64,000 nt of DNA from Cyathus striatus (taxonomy: Eukaryota > Basidiomycota > Agaricomycetes > Agaricales > Nidulariaceae): the NCBI GenBank assembly GCA_025738555.1, contig JAOVFP010000003.1, positions 4,278,001 to 4,342,000 of the forward strand, in the 5' to 3' direction. The stretch's first letter is position 1; each line of letters begins with the position of its first letter. Position numbers and translations under genes: made by a program. Below the pieces are notes generated by a model. That model made no database searches and had not been told where the DNA came from. It saw only the letters and a list, made by a program, of their open reading frames with translations. Positions 35,348 through 46,880 of the stretch are shown here, piece after piece.

Positions 35348-37210
35348 TGCCTGAGCTACCAGTAATTCACACACAAGCTTTTCATGTCTGGCAACACTAC
35401 TTGGGAGGTTCTGGTACTCCAGTTGATGTGGTTACTGACCATAAAAACTTAGAGTATTTCTCCACCACCAAGATCCTCACTCACCATCAGGCTCGTTGGT
35501 CAGAGTACCTATCTCAGTTCAATCTGGTTATTCATTTCTGCCCAGGGAAACTTGGTGCAAAACCTGATGCTTTAACTAGACAATGGAACATCTACCCTAA
35601 AGGGGGGAATAATGACTATGCCAAAGTTAATCTGCACAATTTTTGCCCTGTTTTTACCCAAGAACAGCTCATCGCCTCTATCCATGCTACCACACTCCTT
35701 CATCCTGTTCTCCATGCCAGCATCATCATGGATGTTGAGAAACTCCACCATGACATCCTCACTGCCCAACCCTTAGACACTGTTGCATCCATTCACCTTT
35801 GCAACCCCACTAATCATTGGTCTGTCAGTTCAGATGGCTTACTCTGCCTCAACAACCAGATTTATGTCCCAGATGATGATTCTCTCTGCCTTCATGTTGT
35901 CCAGTACAAACATGACCATTTACTTGTCAGACACCCTGGTCAGAACAAGATCTTGGATAATATTCAATGAGAATATACTTGGCCTGGACTTCATACTTAT
36001 GTCAAGGACTATTGTAAGTCTTGCACCACCTGCTTATGGTCTAAACCACAGCATCACTGTCCCTATGGTACCTTGAAGCAACTTCCTATTCTGGAGTGCC
36101 CATGGCACTCTATATCTATGGACTTCATTGAAACACTGCCAATCTCTGGATTTGATAAGTACAATTCAATCCTGGTTATTGTTGACTGCCTTAGCAAGCA
36201 AGCTATCTTCATCCCTTGCCATAACACTATCACCTCTGCCCAGCTTGCTAAGCTCTTTGTCATGCACATATTCTCTAAGCACAGTGTTCCCAGCCACATT
36301 ACCTCCAATTGTGGCTCGGAGTTTGTCTCCCACTTCTTCCAGTCTCTGGGTAAGGTTCTTGACATCAACCTGCACTTTACCTCTGGATATCATCCAGAAG
36401 GCAACAGACAAACTGAATGCATCAACAAGGTCTTAGAGCAGTACCTTTGCATTTACTGCAATTACCAGCAGGACAACTGGGCTGATCTCCTTCCCATTGC
36501 TGAGTTCACATACAACAATACACCAAGCTTGACCACTAATACAACTCCTTTCTTTGTCAATAAGGGTTATCATCCACAGATTACAGATTATCCTGAATGT
36601 GACATTACCTCTGTTCATGCTAGGGACTATGCAGTGGATCTTCAGGAACTTCATGAAAATCTCAAGGCTGAAATAGCACTTGCTCAGAAGCACTATCAGG
36701 TCAGAGCAGACAACCATCACTTGCCTGCCCCAGAGTTCAAAGTTGGAACCAAAGCCTTTGTCTGTGCTAAGTTCTTCAACACCACTTGCCCTTCCAAGAA
36801 ATTGGCTGAAAAGTATTATGGTCCTTTCGAGATTATTGCCAAAACTGGTACCCACTCCCACACCCTTAGACTCCCTTCCAATTTCCAAGCTGTACACCCT
36901 GTATTCCATGTTTCTATGCTCAAGCTCACAGTAGAAAACACTATCCCTGGTCAAGAGATACCTCTGCCTCCCCCTGTGGAAATCAATGGAGATATCAAGT
37001 TCAAGATCAGTGAGATCTGCAACCCCAAGCTGGATCGCCAGTTCAAGAAATGTCCACTTCATTACTTAGTCTGATGGACTGGTTATGAAGGAATGGATGA
37101 AGAACTCACTTGGTTGGCTGCCACTGAAGTAGAACATGCTACAGAGCTCATAGAGGAATTTCACACTCGTTATCCCAATAAGCCTAATCCTTCTACTCCT
37201 GTTACATAGA
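35348..37210 (+). pseudogene. Ty3 pol: RNase H end, integrase, chromodomain
   Basis: Reads HVWQHYLGGSGTPVDVVTDH and KNLEYFSTTK (RNase H), a zinc-binding HHCC region (HDHLLVRHPGQ...CKSCTTC) with a TGA in between (35968), the integrase core with DFIETLPISGFDK and VDCLSKQAIFIP, then SNCGSEF where SDRGSEF is usual, YHPEGNRQTECIN, and a C-terminal chromodomain region HYLV-stop-WTGYEGMDEELTW. The second catalytic Asp of the DDE triad is replaced by Asn and the next Arg by Cys (CGT to TGT fits CpG decay). A TGA at 37072-37074 cuts the chromodomain. Integrase inactive by inference. Confidence 0.88.
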
Positions 37211-37532
37211 CTTTCTCCACTTACATTTTCATTTCTCTGCTATAGTTTATTGTATATCCATATTCATCTTCTTGACCAAAGGCAGAAGATTGATGCTTCT
37301 CTGGACACTGCTTGCATGATGACCACTATGTTTAATAAGCATAGCTGATTTGTCACTTTGCATACTTAACAAGATGGGCTGAGAGTGGAAGTACAGAGTT
37401 GCATTGGTCTTCTCCTAAGGTGTTTCTCTTTATTCCGTCTTACTGTTTACCCTTACTGTTCATTCTCCTTGCACCAAAAAATTATTAAAGTCATACAAAA
37501 CAAGTATTTACATCTTCTCTGACTACTGTACA
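37211..37532. other. Non-coding spacer between pol and the antisense gene
   Basis: AT-rich, no frame of note. It should contain the 3' ends of both convergent transcripts. Confidence 0.4.
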
Positions 37533-38607
37533 CTACTCTTCATCTTCCTCCTCTTTTTCCTCTTCATTACTCCTGGACTCATTAGTCTCCACCAGAATAC
37601 CCTTCTCTGCCACCTGCGTGGTTGTCATCAACCTGTTCAACATGCCCATTAACTCCATGTGCATGCTGACATTCCTCCCCAAGACCTCCATCAGCATGTC
37701 CAATAAGGGGCTCCTGGAGTTGAGCTGCAGCACCAACTTGTCATGCTCATTCTCTGCTAGGAACAACTGGTCCCTCAGAATCTTGACCTTGGCATTGTAC
37801 ATCTTGAGCTTGGTCCACCTTTCATCCACTTGTTCCTCCATGACCTCTAACTCTGACCTTGCCACTGCCAGTTGCATCTGCAACTCCTCCACCAGTTTCT
37901 CCTGCCCCACACCACTGGTCTTTATCTTCTCCAGACCCTTTCTCCATTCCTCTCCATTCCTCAGGACTACAGTCCCCCACATTATCCCATTGTTGTTGCA
38001 TCTTCCCTTCTTTGTCCAACATGCCTCACATGCCTTGTGGTTCATTTTCTTTCCCATAGGAGCAAGTCAAAACAACTCTGAAATGAAAACAGACAACTTA
38101 CTCGAGATCCAACAAGTATTCCTGGCTGAACTTACTGCATATGCTGCAGGGGACCTTGGGCAAGATATATGCCTCTTTCTCTTTCTTCTCTGCAGCTGTC
38201 TTGGCCTTCTCCACACCCTTACCCTTCTTCTCTGCTGATGTCCTCACTTATTCCAACTCGACATTGGACTTGTTGCCAGTTTGGCTCTCTGTCCCCTTAT
38301 GACTCTTGTTTCCAGATTGGCTAGCCTTACTGCTAGTGTTATCTTCTTCCACCTTGTCATCCACAAAGGCCTTGCTCTTCACACCTTTGCACTGGGAGGT
38401 CTGGGTCATCATCTTCTTCCTTGGCAGTTTAGGCATCACCTCTTTTGCATCCTCCAGATTTGTGTTGGTATGCTTCCTCTTGGAGCCACCCTTGTTCTCT
38501 GCTCACTGGATGCTCCTCTCCACCTCCTCCTCTGGAGTTATGGTGTGGCCTTCAGCCTCCAGCTGCTGAATGGTGTGTTCACAGTCAGCAATTTGCTCTG
38601 TGCTCAT
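37533..38607 (-). pseudogene. Antisense accessory gene within the Ty3 element
   Basis: On the strand opposite pol, between pol and the 3' LTR. The 5' part begins MSTEQIADCEHTIQQLEAEG (ATG 38605-38607), continues with Lys/Glu-rich sequence and two in-frame stops (near 38512 and 38238), then VPCSICSKFSQEYL. After a probable intron (GTAAGT, about 38100) follows an open 174-residue part (38057-37533): NHKACEACWTKKGRC, a long coiled-coil-like helix, and an EEEKEEEDEE tail. CxxC...CxxC...C spacing suggests a zinc-binding element. Function unknown; an extra antisense frame at this position is inferred to be part of the element because it lies between pol and the LTR. Confidence 0.6.
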
Positions 38608-38689
38608 GTAAGTACCTATGTGTGAACTGGTCATTACCTCTGGCTCTACCACAGGAGTTGAAACCCCTACATTCATAGGCCCTACCTCT

Positions 38690-39184
38690 GTCCTATCCCC
38701 TCAGTATTGTAGTATACATCTCATAGTGAGTCACTTGTCATTCTTAAGTGCATCACTATCAGTTTCACTTTACACTGCCATACATGCTCACTTCTCCAAT
38801 GTGTTTTATTATGTTTAATTAGTTTATAGTATTCATTCTACATATGCCTACCCTGACCCCAGCAGCCTTTACTTACTCCAAGTCTCCAGTATTTAAGTAG
38901 CACTTGATTTGTACTTAAACTTTAGTTTCATATTAAACTATGTCCTCACCTTTAGTCTGACTTGAGTTACACCTCTCATCTTCTAGTCTCTTGTCTTCTC
39001 TGAAGGGCTTGCCCTTATTCTGAAATCCAGGACCAGGAATCCCAGGGGTGCAGCACATAAGCTGAAGCCAAAGTCCTACCCCCTGAGTTCTTGTTCTCTG
39101 CTTTTGTCTCATACTCACCCCTTGCTTCTCCATAGTCACCCCCTTGTACTCTGCCACCAAGTCAGGCTAGGGGCATGGTTGTGA
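38690..39184 (+). repeat. 3' LTR (or part) of the Ty3 element
   Basis: Homologous over most of its length to the solo LTR 49301-49966, in the same strand orientation. The first ~160 bases of the solo LTR are not matched here, so this copy is shortened or recombined at its 5' end. The end TGACA (39180-39184) directly abuts WD40 coding sequence. Confidence 0.7.
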
Positions 39185-40042
39185 CACAGTAGCATTTTCT
39201 CCAGATGGAAAGAAAGTGGTATCAGACTCATATGATCAAACTGTGAGAATATGGGATGTGGAGAGTGGAACAATTGCTGTTGGTCCATTTGAAGGTCACA
39301 CAAGTTCAGTCATATTAGTAGCATTTTCTTCAGATGGAAAGCAAGTGGTATCAGGCTCACATGATAAAACTGTGAGAATATTGGATGTGGAGAGTGGGGT
39401 GATTGCTGCTGGTCTATTTGAAGGTCACACAGGTTCAGTCACATCAGTAGCATTTTCTCCAGATGGAAAGCAAGTGGTATCAGGCTCAGATGATCATACT
39501 GTAAGAATATGGGATGTGGAAAGTGGAACAATTACTGCTGGTCCATTTGAAGGTCACACAAGTATGGTCACATCAGTAGTATTTTCTCCAGGTGGAAAGC
39601 AAGTGGTATCATGCTCAGATGATGAAACTGTGAGAATATGGGATGTGGAGAATGGTGCAATTGCTACTGGTCCATTTGAAGATTGCACAAATTCAGTTAC
39701 ATCAGTTCCACTTTCCCCAAATGCCCAGCAAATGGTGTCAGGCTTGCAGAATATTAGAAAGTTGCAATTGACATCAGGTGTGTAATCTTTGTGGTCAATA
39801 GCTGTAGATCATTAAATATCAATTATACAGGTCATCTTAGCAATTTACTTTCACTTGGAGGCCCTTCAATTTATACTTCATGTTATAGATTTACTTTTCT
39901 GGGTTCCTGACTATTTAAGGTCTGGTTTATGTGACTATGATACCATTTTGATTATAGGTCCACAAATTTCATGCAGGTTAGATCTTTCAAAATTCTGTCA
40001 TGGGTCACATTGGATATGTTGTATTACTTCCTCTTTGTAATA
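39185..40042 (+). pseudogene. WD40 tail of an NLR gene (probably of the left copy)
   Basis: Begins within a WD40 unit (SVAFSPDGKKVVSDSYDQTV) and contains four units of 43 residues (129 bp), then the shortened terminal unit SVPLSPNAQQMVSGLQNIRK that also ends the right copy. After a GT-AG intron (about 39781-39831) comes the conserved C-terminus GHLSNLLSLGGPSIYTSC, LFWVPDYL-equivalent, LDLSKF and WICCITSSL. The final exon has lost about 12 codons relative to the right copy (HKNSWTIDKSGN absent) and is out of frame. Same strand as the NACHT half at 16524-18397, which ends without a WD40 part; I infer that TE insertions moved them 20.8 kb apart. Confidence 0.85.
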
Positions 40043-41272
40043 TGTTTTCACAACTGTATTTAGTAGTACATTTTTGCAATATATAGCACTCTCCTTTTTT
40101 ATGTGAATTCTTTTCATTAACATGTTGACTTCACCTATTTTATTGATTTATTAGAATTACTGCTTTATGTAAAAGTATGGTAGCAGGCAGAGACACCTAT
40201 GACACACAATACCATCCCTATTCTCCCTCTTTCCACCAATACCCAAACACACTTCATGTCTCTTTCCCCTGCACCTGCTTAAACACCTCACCTTCCTCCT
40301 ACCCCACCCTGTGCACCTCCACTTCCTCATCATATGCCCACCTGTACAACACCCTGGAAGTGGCCTTGCAACTGCTGTATCCACAAAGAACATTTCCAGC
40401 AAGTAAGCACCTTATTGGTCTACATCTCTTTAGTGTTATATTTGTGTCTGGCAACCTTCTGCCAACTACCCAGATGCACCCACATGTCCTGTGTATACTT
40501 CTGATCAGTTCCTGATATTGACACACTTTGGGTTTTCTCATCTTGACATTTCCATTTGAGTCATGGCTATCAATTTGATCAATCCCTGTTGCTAACTAGT
40601 GAGGGTGTGCACTAGATGGTCAGTGAGAGCTCATTGATTTCACACAGGAGGGAAATGCAACCAATTTGAGATATGAAATCAATGGTAGTAGAAATCAATT
40701 ACTGTAGAAATCAGTGGCTGTAGAAATCAACTAATTGTTCTCACTCACACCAAAATGAGTAGAAGTGTCAGTGCATGAGTTCTCCTGTGAAAGCAAGAAT
40801 GACAACACCACCTCAAAAAGGAGCCCATCTATTGCTGTCAAATATCAATGCCACACAGGTAGCACAATATTAAAGACAATACTAGGAAAAAATATGAAAA
40901 AAGAGAGGGTGAAAGAGTATTGGCTATTAGATATTATATTAATTATAAAAGGATGAGAGATAAAGAAAAAAGAAGAAAGAAAAAGTAAAGTAAAATTATG
41001 AAATGTTGTGTGGCAGTCAAAGTGAAGCAATTAAAGTAGGGTGCTTATGAATATAGATTTGGAAAGTATCAGAGTTCCAATGATCAATTTTCTGTATGGA
41101 TTTGAGAGGAATTCTGTGTTCAGCTAAAGCTGTAGCTCCACCTGAATGCCTGAATGTAAGGAGTGTCCCACTTAAATTCAGATATATCAGGCATCAAATT
41201 CAGTTCCAAAAGGGTACTGGATCTGAGCCAGCTGAGTACACAGCTAATAACAACATCTGGGGTACATATACT
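40043..41272. other. Intergenic with a single MULE-type end
   Basis: At 40556-40650 a sequence matching the end of the MULE at 28416 (ATGGCTATCAATTTGATCAA, then GTGCACTAGATGGT) occurs without an inverted partner in this window. The forward frame 40177-40515 has no known motif. The remainder is AT-rich and featureless. Confidence 0.45.
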
Positions 41273-42691
41273 GAGCTCTTTACACTCCCCCCCCCCTTAC
41301 ATGTGAATTTCACATGAAATTCACAGGGCAGCAAGAAAATTCCGGGCGTGCACAAAAGTGAGCGTGAGTTGAGCATGCACATTCAGGGTCTGAGCGTGAT
41401 AATAGCGACCCTGAGTGTGAAGTATTGTATATTGAGCGTGAAGAAATCCTAGATGAGTGTGAAGATAATATCTTCAAAATTGACATAGTTCTGTATTGTA
41501 CTGTCTTAAAAATGTGTAAATATAACTATCCACGCTCACATTAATAATCAGTTTGAGTGTCTGTGAGCATGAATGGTAATACCTATCATGCTCATGCTCA
41601 AAATCGATTAAATTGAGTGTGAGCATGAATAATACATATGTATTTTACATTCAAACTCACTCTACAGTAAATATAGCCATTGTGAGTGTGAATATATGTA
41701 TACTAATCTGTATTCACACTCACACTCAATTTAATTAAGTTTGAGCATGAGTGTGATATGTAATATCTATCACACTCACTCCTTTGAGTGTCATTTTATG
41801 AAGTTGGAGGTGAGTGTGATAGGTACTACAATTCATGCTCATGCATATCTACCATAATTATTGCATGAGTATTACATTAACTGCAACACATAATTTACTC
41901 GAGTTTGAGTATGATCTTGATTAAATTGAGTTTAACCATGACTGTGGTAAGCTATACTATTCATGCTCATGCATGTAATTTACATTGAGCGTGAGCATGA
42001 ATTGGAAAATATTCATACTTAAACTTTTATGCCCATGGTCAAACTATAACAAATGTGACTATATATATGTACTACATCTTTCCAGACTGAAACAAATGTT
42101 AAAAATATTTTCATGTACTTAGTCAAATTACTGTATTTTCATGCTCACAGTTCACACTCACAAATGTTGAGCATGAGAACTAGTGACTTGAGTGTGAAAA
42201 TGATGACCCTGAGCATGAAAATCTGACCCTGTGCATGAAAAATCTGACCCTGTGCGTGAAGAAAGATCTTGAGCGTGTGTTGAGCATGCACGCTCAATCC
42301 ACGCTCACACCTTGAGTGTGAACATGAGCGTGAAATATAAATATTATTCTTCAACATTTTACTTCATATCTTGATTAAAAACCTCACTCACATTCACAAT
42401 AAGACACAGTCATACAATACCAGTATGTACATTTGATTTATACTCTTTTTGGCTCACAAATAGGCCATTTAGAACTAAAATAAATACCTTGAGCATGACA
42501 TGCTCAATCACGCTCACTTTTGTGCATGAAAATTTGGCCTTGAGCATGGCACGCTCAATCACACTCACTTTTGTGCATGCCCGGAATTTTCTATGTGCCC
42601 AAATTCACATGAATTGGTGAAGTTCATGTGAAGTTCATGTGAAATTTAGATGAACTTTTTCACATTATTTTTGCTGAATTTCAGTGAGAAC

Positions 42692-44496
42692 TAAGGCTCC
42701 AACCCTATAGTATATGAACTGTATATATACGGTTACAGTTCTATATGTTTATGTATATATCTGGGATATCCCTGTACACAGTAAATATACAGTATACACA
42801 CAGTTGTATACAGTTGTAAATTTCTTTGCAGTAAGCCTTGTTATGTGCTTGGCTTCAGCTCTTTGGTTTTGCACAGCTTTGGACCGCGTGAATTTCAGGG
42901 TCTAAGGAGCTGGGCAATGCGCTAATCATCCATCATGTAGCTGTTTGCACCTCTGCTTCACTGTACCAATGTCAATGACTCATTATACAGTTCTCGGTAT
43001 CAAATATATGTATATCAAGACACCATCTATGCATACTTGCTCACATCTTAGTATTTCTTAAGTTTTGGTGCTATCTAATCACTTATAAATATGGCTCTCT
43101 TTAAATTACTGTAGACTTTCAACCAACTGTTCAGTCACGCATCACAGAGCAATTTGAACAGTGGTATATCCAATTTGAATAGAGGTTAGGGTCTATTTTT
43201 CGGTGGCTCGCTTCACTTGCGAAAATTCTCACAAACAGATAAACATTTCGTCACACATTACAAAGAGCCATGAACAGAGGGTGCAACTGTTCATGGCCAT
43301 CACGCCAAAATCTCGCGAACAGTTGGTTGAAAGTCTACAGTATAAGGAATTTATGCTCACAATGCTAAGAGCTGCACTGTGCGACGTTTTACAGATAAAT
43401 GGAGATTCTATGATACCAGCCCAGCTTTAAGAGAGCACTGATCCTTGGTCTCAGTGGTCTAACAGTCCAACTAAATCTATGACATCTGCTGCTTTACACC
43501 CGATCTTTGCCCAAGTTGAAAGGCTTTCAAAAAAAACCTTATTCCTTTGCTTCCATATTCTGTATCGTTGGCAGAGGAGAATGGTACAATTAATTGTATA
43601 TTTAAAGGAATTCCCGTTCCTTCTTCTCCTACTGGCAACCATTGGAGTGCTTTTAACTGATGAATGGACATACTTTTTGGTGAAGATGTTTGTACAACTT
43701 GCGGCAAATTGTGGAATATTCAGCATGGTCAATTTGGAATGGACCTGGTCATTGACTATATTCGTTTTACAGTCAATCCTTGCTTGCTCCCATATGATAT
43801 TGCAGCTATAAAGGTCAATCATCTTGTAGCTGAAATCGAAAAATTGACATATGAATTTGTTTCCTATCAATTTAATTTAACATGTGCTTATCACAATTAT
43901 TACTTTACAGAAATAGTTCAGCTACCTCAACTTTGGAAACACGGTTAGTCATTACTATAAGCCACTCCATAATCGATACTGACAGCCAGTGCTTGAATAG
44001 AACATTGAGTGAGTGTGGTCTGGACTCCGGTTGCTACTATTGAGAAGTTTGGATCTTTGACTACAGGAACACAGTAAACAGCTACTTTTCAATTGTTGTT
44101 GATACTTATTATGTTGAATTCTATAGAAGCACTGCCATTCCTTTCCTATGCTTTCCAGAATGGCATGCGACTTTCTTGTTATACCTGCTACTAGTGTTTC
44201 TGTTGAACAGGTATTTTCAAAGTCTCACCACATTTGCTCAGATCTTTGAAGTTCACTCAAAGCAGAAACTATACGCAAAGCACTTCTAGCAAAAGTATGG
44301 ATTCATGATGGATTTCTTGATACCAATCCGCCAACAATGAAGCAGAAGCACAGTGATGTCAGTAATATGTGACATTTTAGATGCACATGATCTATCTGTC
44401 TATATACTAGTTATATACAGTTAAATAGTGTGTAGAAACCATATATGTATATTTATGCCTTTCAGAGTATACATATACTATACAGTTGGAGCCTTA
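42692..44496 (+). mobile_element. Degenerate hAT transposon with dimerisation-domain remnant
   Basis: Ends TAAGGCTCCAACCCTATAG and, inward from the right, TAAGGCTCCAACTGTATAG, with a perfect 8-bp duplication GTGAGAAC (42684-42691, 44497-44504). The forward strand near 44160-44350 reads MACDFLVIPATSVSVEQVFS, KSHHICSDL-stop-SSLKAE and TIRKALLAKVW, the C-terminal hAT dimerisation region. Upstream frames (43479-43948) are broken. A 237-bp MITE is nested at 43108-43340. Non-functional. Confidence 0.88.
43108..43340. mobile_element. Mariner-type MITE nested in the hAT
   Basis: Perfect inverted ends of more than 20 bases starting CTGTAGACTTTCAACCAACT, flanked by TA (43106-43107, 43341-43342). The interior contains TGTTCAGTCACGCATCACAG and AACTGTTCATGGCCATCACG, the motifs common to this MITE group. 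Confidence 0.88.
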
Positions 44497-44721
44497 GTGA
44501 GAACACTGCTAACAATTTCACCTGAATTTCACCTGAATTTCACATGAATAATTCACTTGATCTTCACATGAAGTTTTTCACCAGATTTTCATGTCACTTG
44601 GTGAAGTTCACATAAATTTCACCAGAAATTCACATGAAGCTTATACAATAGCAGTGAGCTTCAATTGTATTTCATAGTGTTGCTTACTAATAATAAAAAT
44701 AAATGTACATAGTAAATAATT

Positions 44722-44812
44722 ACTCCATTCAGAATTGAACCAACAATCTCAGAGTAATAACTAATAGTTCTCCCACAGTACAGCAATTAACCACTACACC
44801 ATGAAGACTTGT
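44722..44812 (-). ncRNA. tRNA-like sequence, candidate SINE head
   Basis: On the reverse strand, CTTCATGGTGTAGTGGTTAA (a box-A-like start) is followed about 45 bases later by TTGGTTCAATTCTG (box-B-like) and ends ATGGAG, which can pair with the 5' CTTCAT. The anticodon and variable region is longer than a standard class I tRNA and the T stem is weak, so this is not a functional tRNA. A tRNA-derived SINE or mobilised pseudogene fits. Confidence 0.45.
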
Positions 44813-44912
44813 ACAGAAAAAATATTTCCCACACTATATACCCCCATCAACCCTCCGCTTTCTAATACTTTGTCACATGATTGAAATATCACATGACCAA
44901 AACACATCACAC

Positions 44913-46369
44913 CAGGACCCTTGATAATCCCACCAAAGGTTTGATACCAAAATCGCTATTTTGGGGGGGTTATAGGGGGAAAAAAATTGTCCAAAATTTC
45001 TTCAATTCTAGGGGGATAGTGTATCTAAGCTAATAATACTAGCATTCATAGGGGGACATAGTATCAAACCTCAAAAAAAAAAGGTCTATTATATTATATT
45101 ATAAGTTGTCTGAGGGAATTGGAAGCTCATTTAGAATAGAAAGAGGATGAGCAGCTATATTATATAAAAATCTTTTCGCTGTAGGTTTGAGCTGAAACTC
45201 CTCTGATATATCTTGTAGAGATATTTGAACCAAGTCTATGGGTGAGGCTGTGTGTGTTGGAATCAAAACTGCACTCAGTACATTAGCAAGCTTCATACAT
45301 CAAAGAAGCTCATTAGATACAAAGTCTGGAACATTTCAATAGACTTTTCCAGAGCCAATCCACTGGGCAAGATCTTGACCAGCAGAGAGATATAATGACA
45401 TTGTCTACATCTGTCTTATAAAGAAAAGCAAGGAAGAACTAGAGCAATACACTATGGCTGTTGGTGCATTGTCAGGAGCCTGGTTTGAGACAATGGTAAT
45501 GAGTGAAAAAACCTTACAGTTGTCTATATTGATTTTAGGCTAATAGAGGCCAATACAGCACTTAGGCAGTGGAAATGGGTATGGATGCTGTGTTGAGCAC
45601 CAATGAGCCAGGAAGATTAGGGATGTTGATGAGGAAAAGAAATAGTTAAGGTATGTGTTGGTTGACAGAAAAAATTATGGATGTGGCTGTGCTAACAGGT
45701 GGATAGGTATCTGACCTTGCCATGAGGCCAGTGCTGTAGGGGGATGGCAGAACATGACATCATGAGAATGTTGCTGCCTGCAACAGGGGGACACCAGCCA
45801 AAGAGTATCTGACATTTGATGATTAATTAGAGCAGTGTAGGGGGACTGTTATGGTTTTCTTATTTTTCCTATTTATGTTTGATTTCTTCACATTTCATTG
45901 ACTTGTTTGGTATCATCTTTGATACCAAACACAAGATCTTTTACTTACATGATTGTCATTCATTCCTGATTCATCCTGAGTCATTTTACCTTATCTGGTT
46001 TATCATTCTTTCTTCTTACTGCACCGCAGCAATGTGCAGCCAATATGCAGCACTTTTACTTATTTAGTTACATTTCTACTTATTATTAATATAAACTTGT
46101 TTGTATTTAAACAGTAGTAATCTGGGCTGTAGAGCTCAAGCTTCAGCTTAAATTGAACTAGCTTTACTTTGATTCATTCACTTTGCTCATACTTAAGTCT
46201 AAACAACTTAAGAGCTCATGAATAGAGACTTGAACTTGATACTGACTTACTTGTTCTTTTGAACTCATAAATCATGTGACTATCAGACTTGTACAATAAA
46301 CGTCCCAACCAGAACTTTATTGTAACAGGGACCCATATCAAACCTTTGGCTGGATTATCAAGGGTCCTG
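44913..46369. mobile_element. TIR element, probable hAT derivative
   Basis: Inverted ends CAGGACCCTTGATAATCC on both sides, the pairing continuing as CCAAAGGTTTGATA. Flanked by TCACAC repeats (8 bp, TCACACCA, if the first two terminal bases count as target). No transposase; one reverse frame (45099-45296) of 65 codons with no known motif. Includes a poly-A run at 45068. Confidence 0.65.
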
Positions 46370-46387
46370 TCACACCATTGTTGATTC

Positions 46388-46880
46388 TTGCTTCTTGCCA
46401 CATCACTATCATTCACTCCCTTCTCCCCTCCCTCTCCTCCCTCCCTCTCCCCCCTGTCTCCTCCCTCTCTTCCACTCTTTGATTCCCCCACCCTCCCTCC
46501 TCCTCTATTTCACTCTCTCCCTCCTCCTCTTTTTCCATCAAGAACAAATACAGCAACAATGAGAGCACAAGGAGCAGGATGGCAGGGCAGGAGAGGCAGA
46601 ATGATGAGTGCATTAGGGCACACAACAAGCACAGAGAGTGGAATAGCAAGCAGAGGGGCAGGATAGTGAGTGGAAAGGCAGGATAGTGAGCAGAAGGGCA
46701 GGGTAACAAGCAGGATGGGGTGCATAGCAAGTGGAAAGGTGGGGATAGTGAGTGGGATGGGGCATACAGCAAGCAGAGGGGTGGGATAACAAGCAGGATG
46801 AAGCACACAGTGAGTGGAGGGGCAGGAGGCATGGGAAAGCAAGGAATGGGACATTGAGTACAAGGGCAGGAAATTGGGGG
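46388..46880. repeat. Pyrimidine tract and GGCAGGATAGTGAGTGG minisatellite
   Basis: 46420-46520 is almost pure C/T on the forward strand (CCCTCCCTCTCC type). 46575-46870 is a degenerate ~21-bp repeat of AGCAGGATGGGGCATAGCAA / GGAAAGGCAGGATAGTGAGT. Low-complexity open frames on both strands are artefacts. Confidence 0.75.

Larger units (their letters stand above)
35348..39184 (+). mobile_element. Ty3 chromovirus, 5'-truncated, with 3' LTR
   Basis: Begins inside the RNase H region, directly after broken Helitron sequence, so the 5' LTR, gag, protease and reverse transcriptase are missing. It contains the end of pol (35348-37210), an antisense gene (37533-38607) and an LTR-like 3' end (about 38690-39184) ending TTGTGACA. 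That end is homologous to the solo LTR at 49301-49966 (shared ATTGTAGTATACATCTCATA and AAGTCAGGCTAGGGGCA blocks). It abuts a WD40 array at 39185. Confidence 0.85.

Noticed and set aside
36166..37062. Long reverse-strand frames opposite Ty3 pol
   Set aside because: They are shadows of the integrase frame; only the frame at 37533-38607, outside pol, has its own features.
39185..39783. Independent small WD40 protein gene
   Set aside because: It starts in mid-unit exactly at the LTR end and finishes with the NLR-specific terminal exon, so it is a gene tail.
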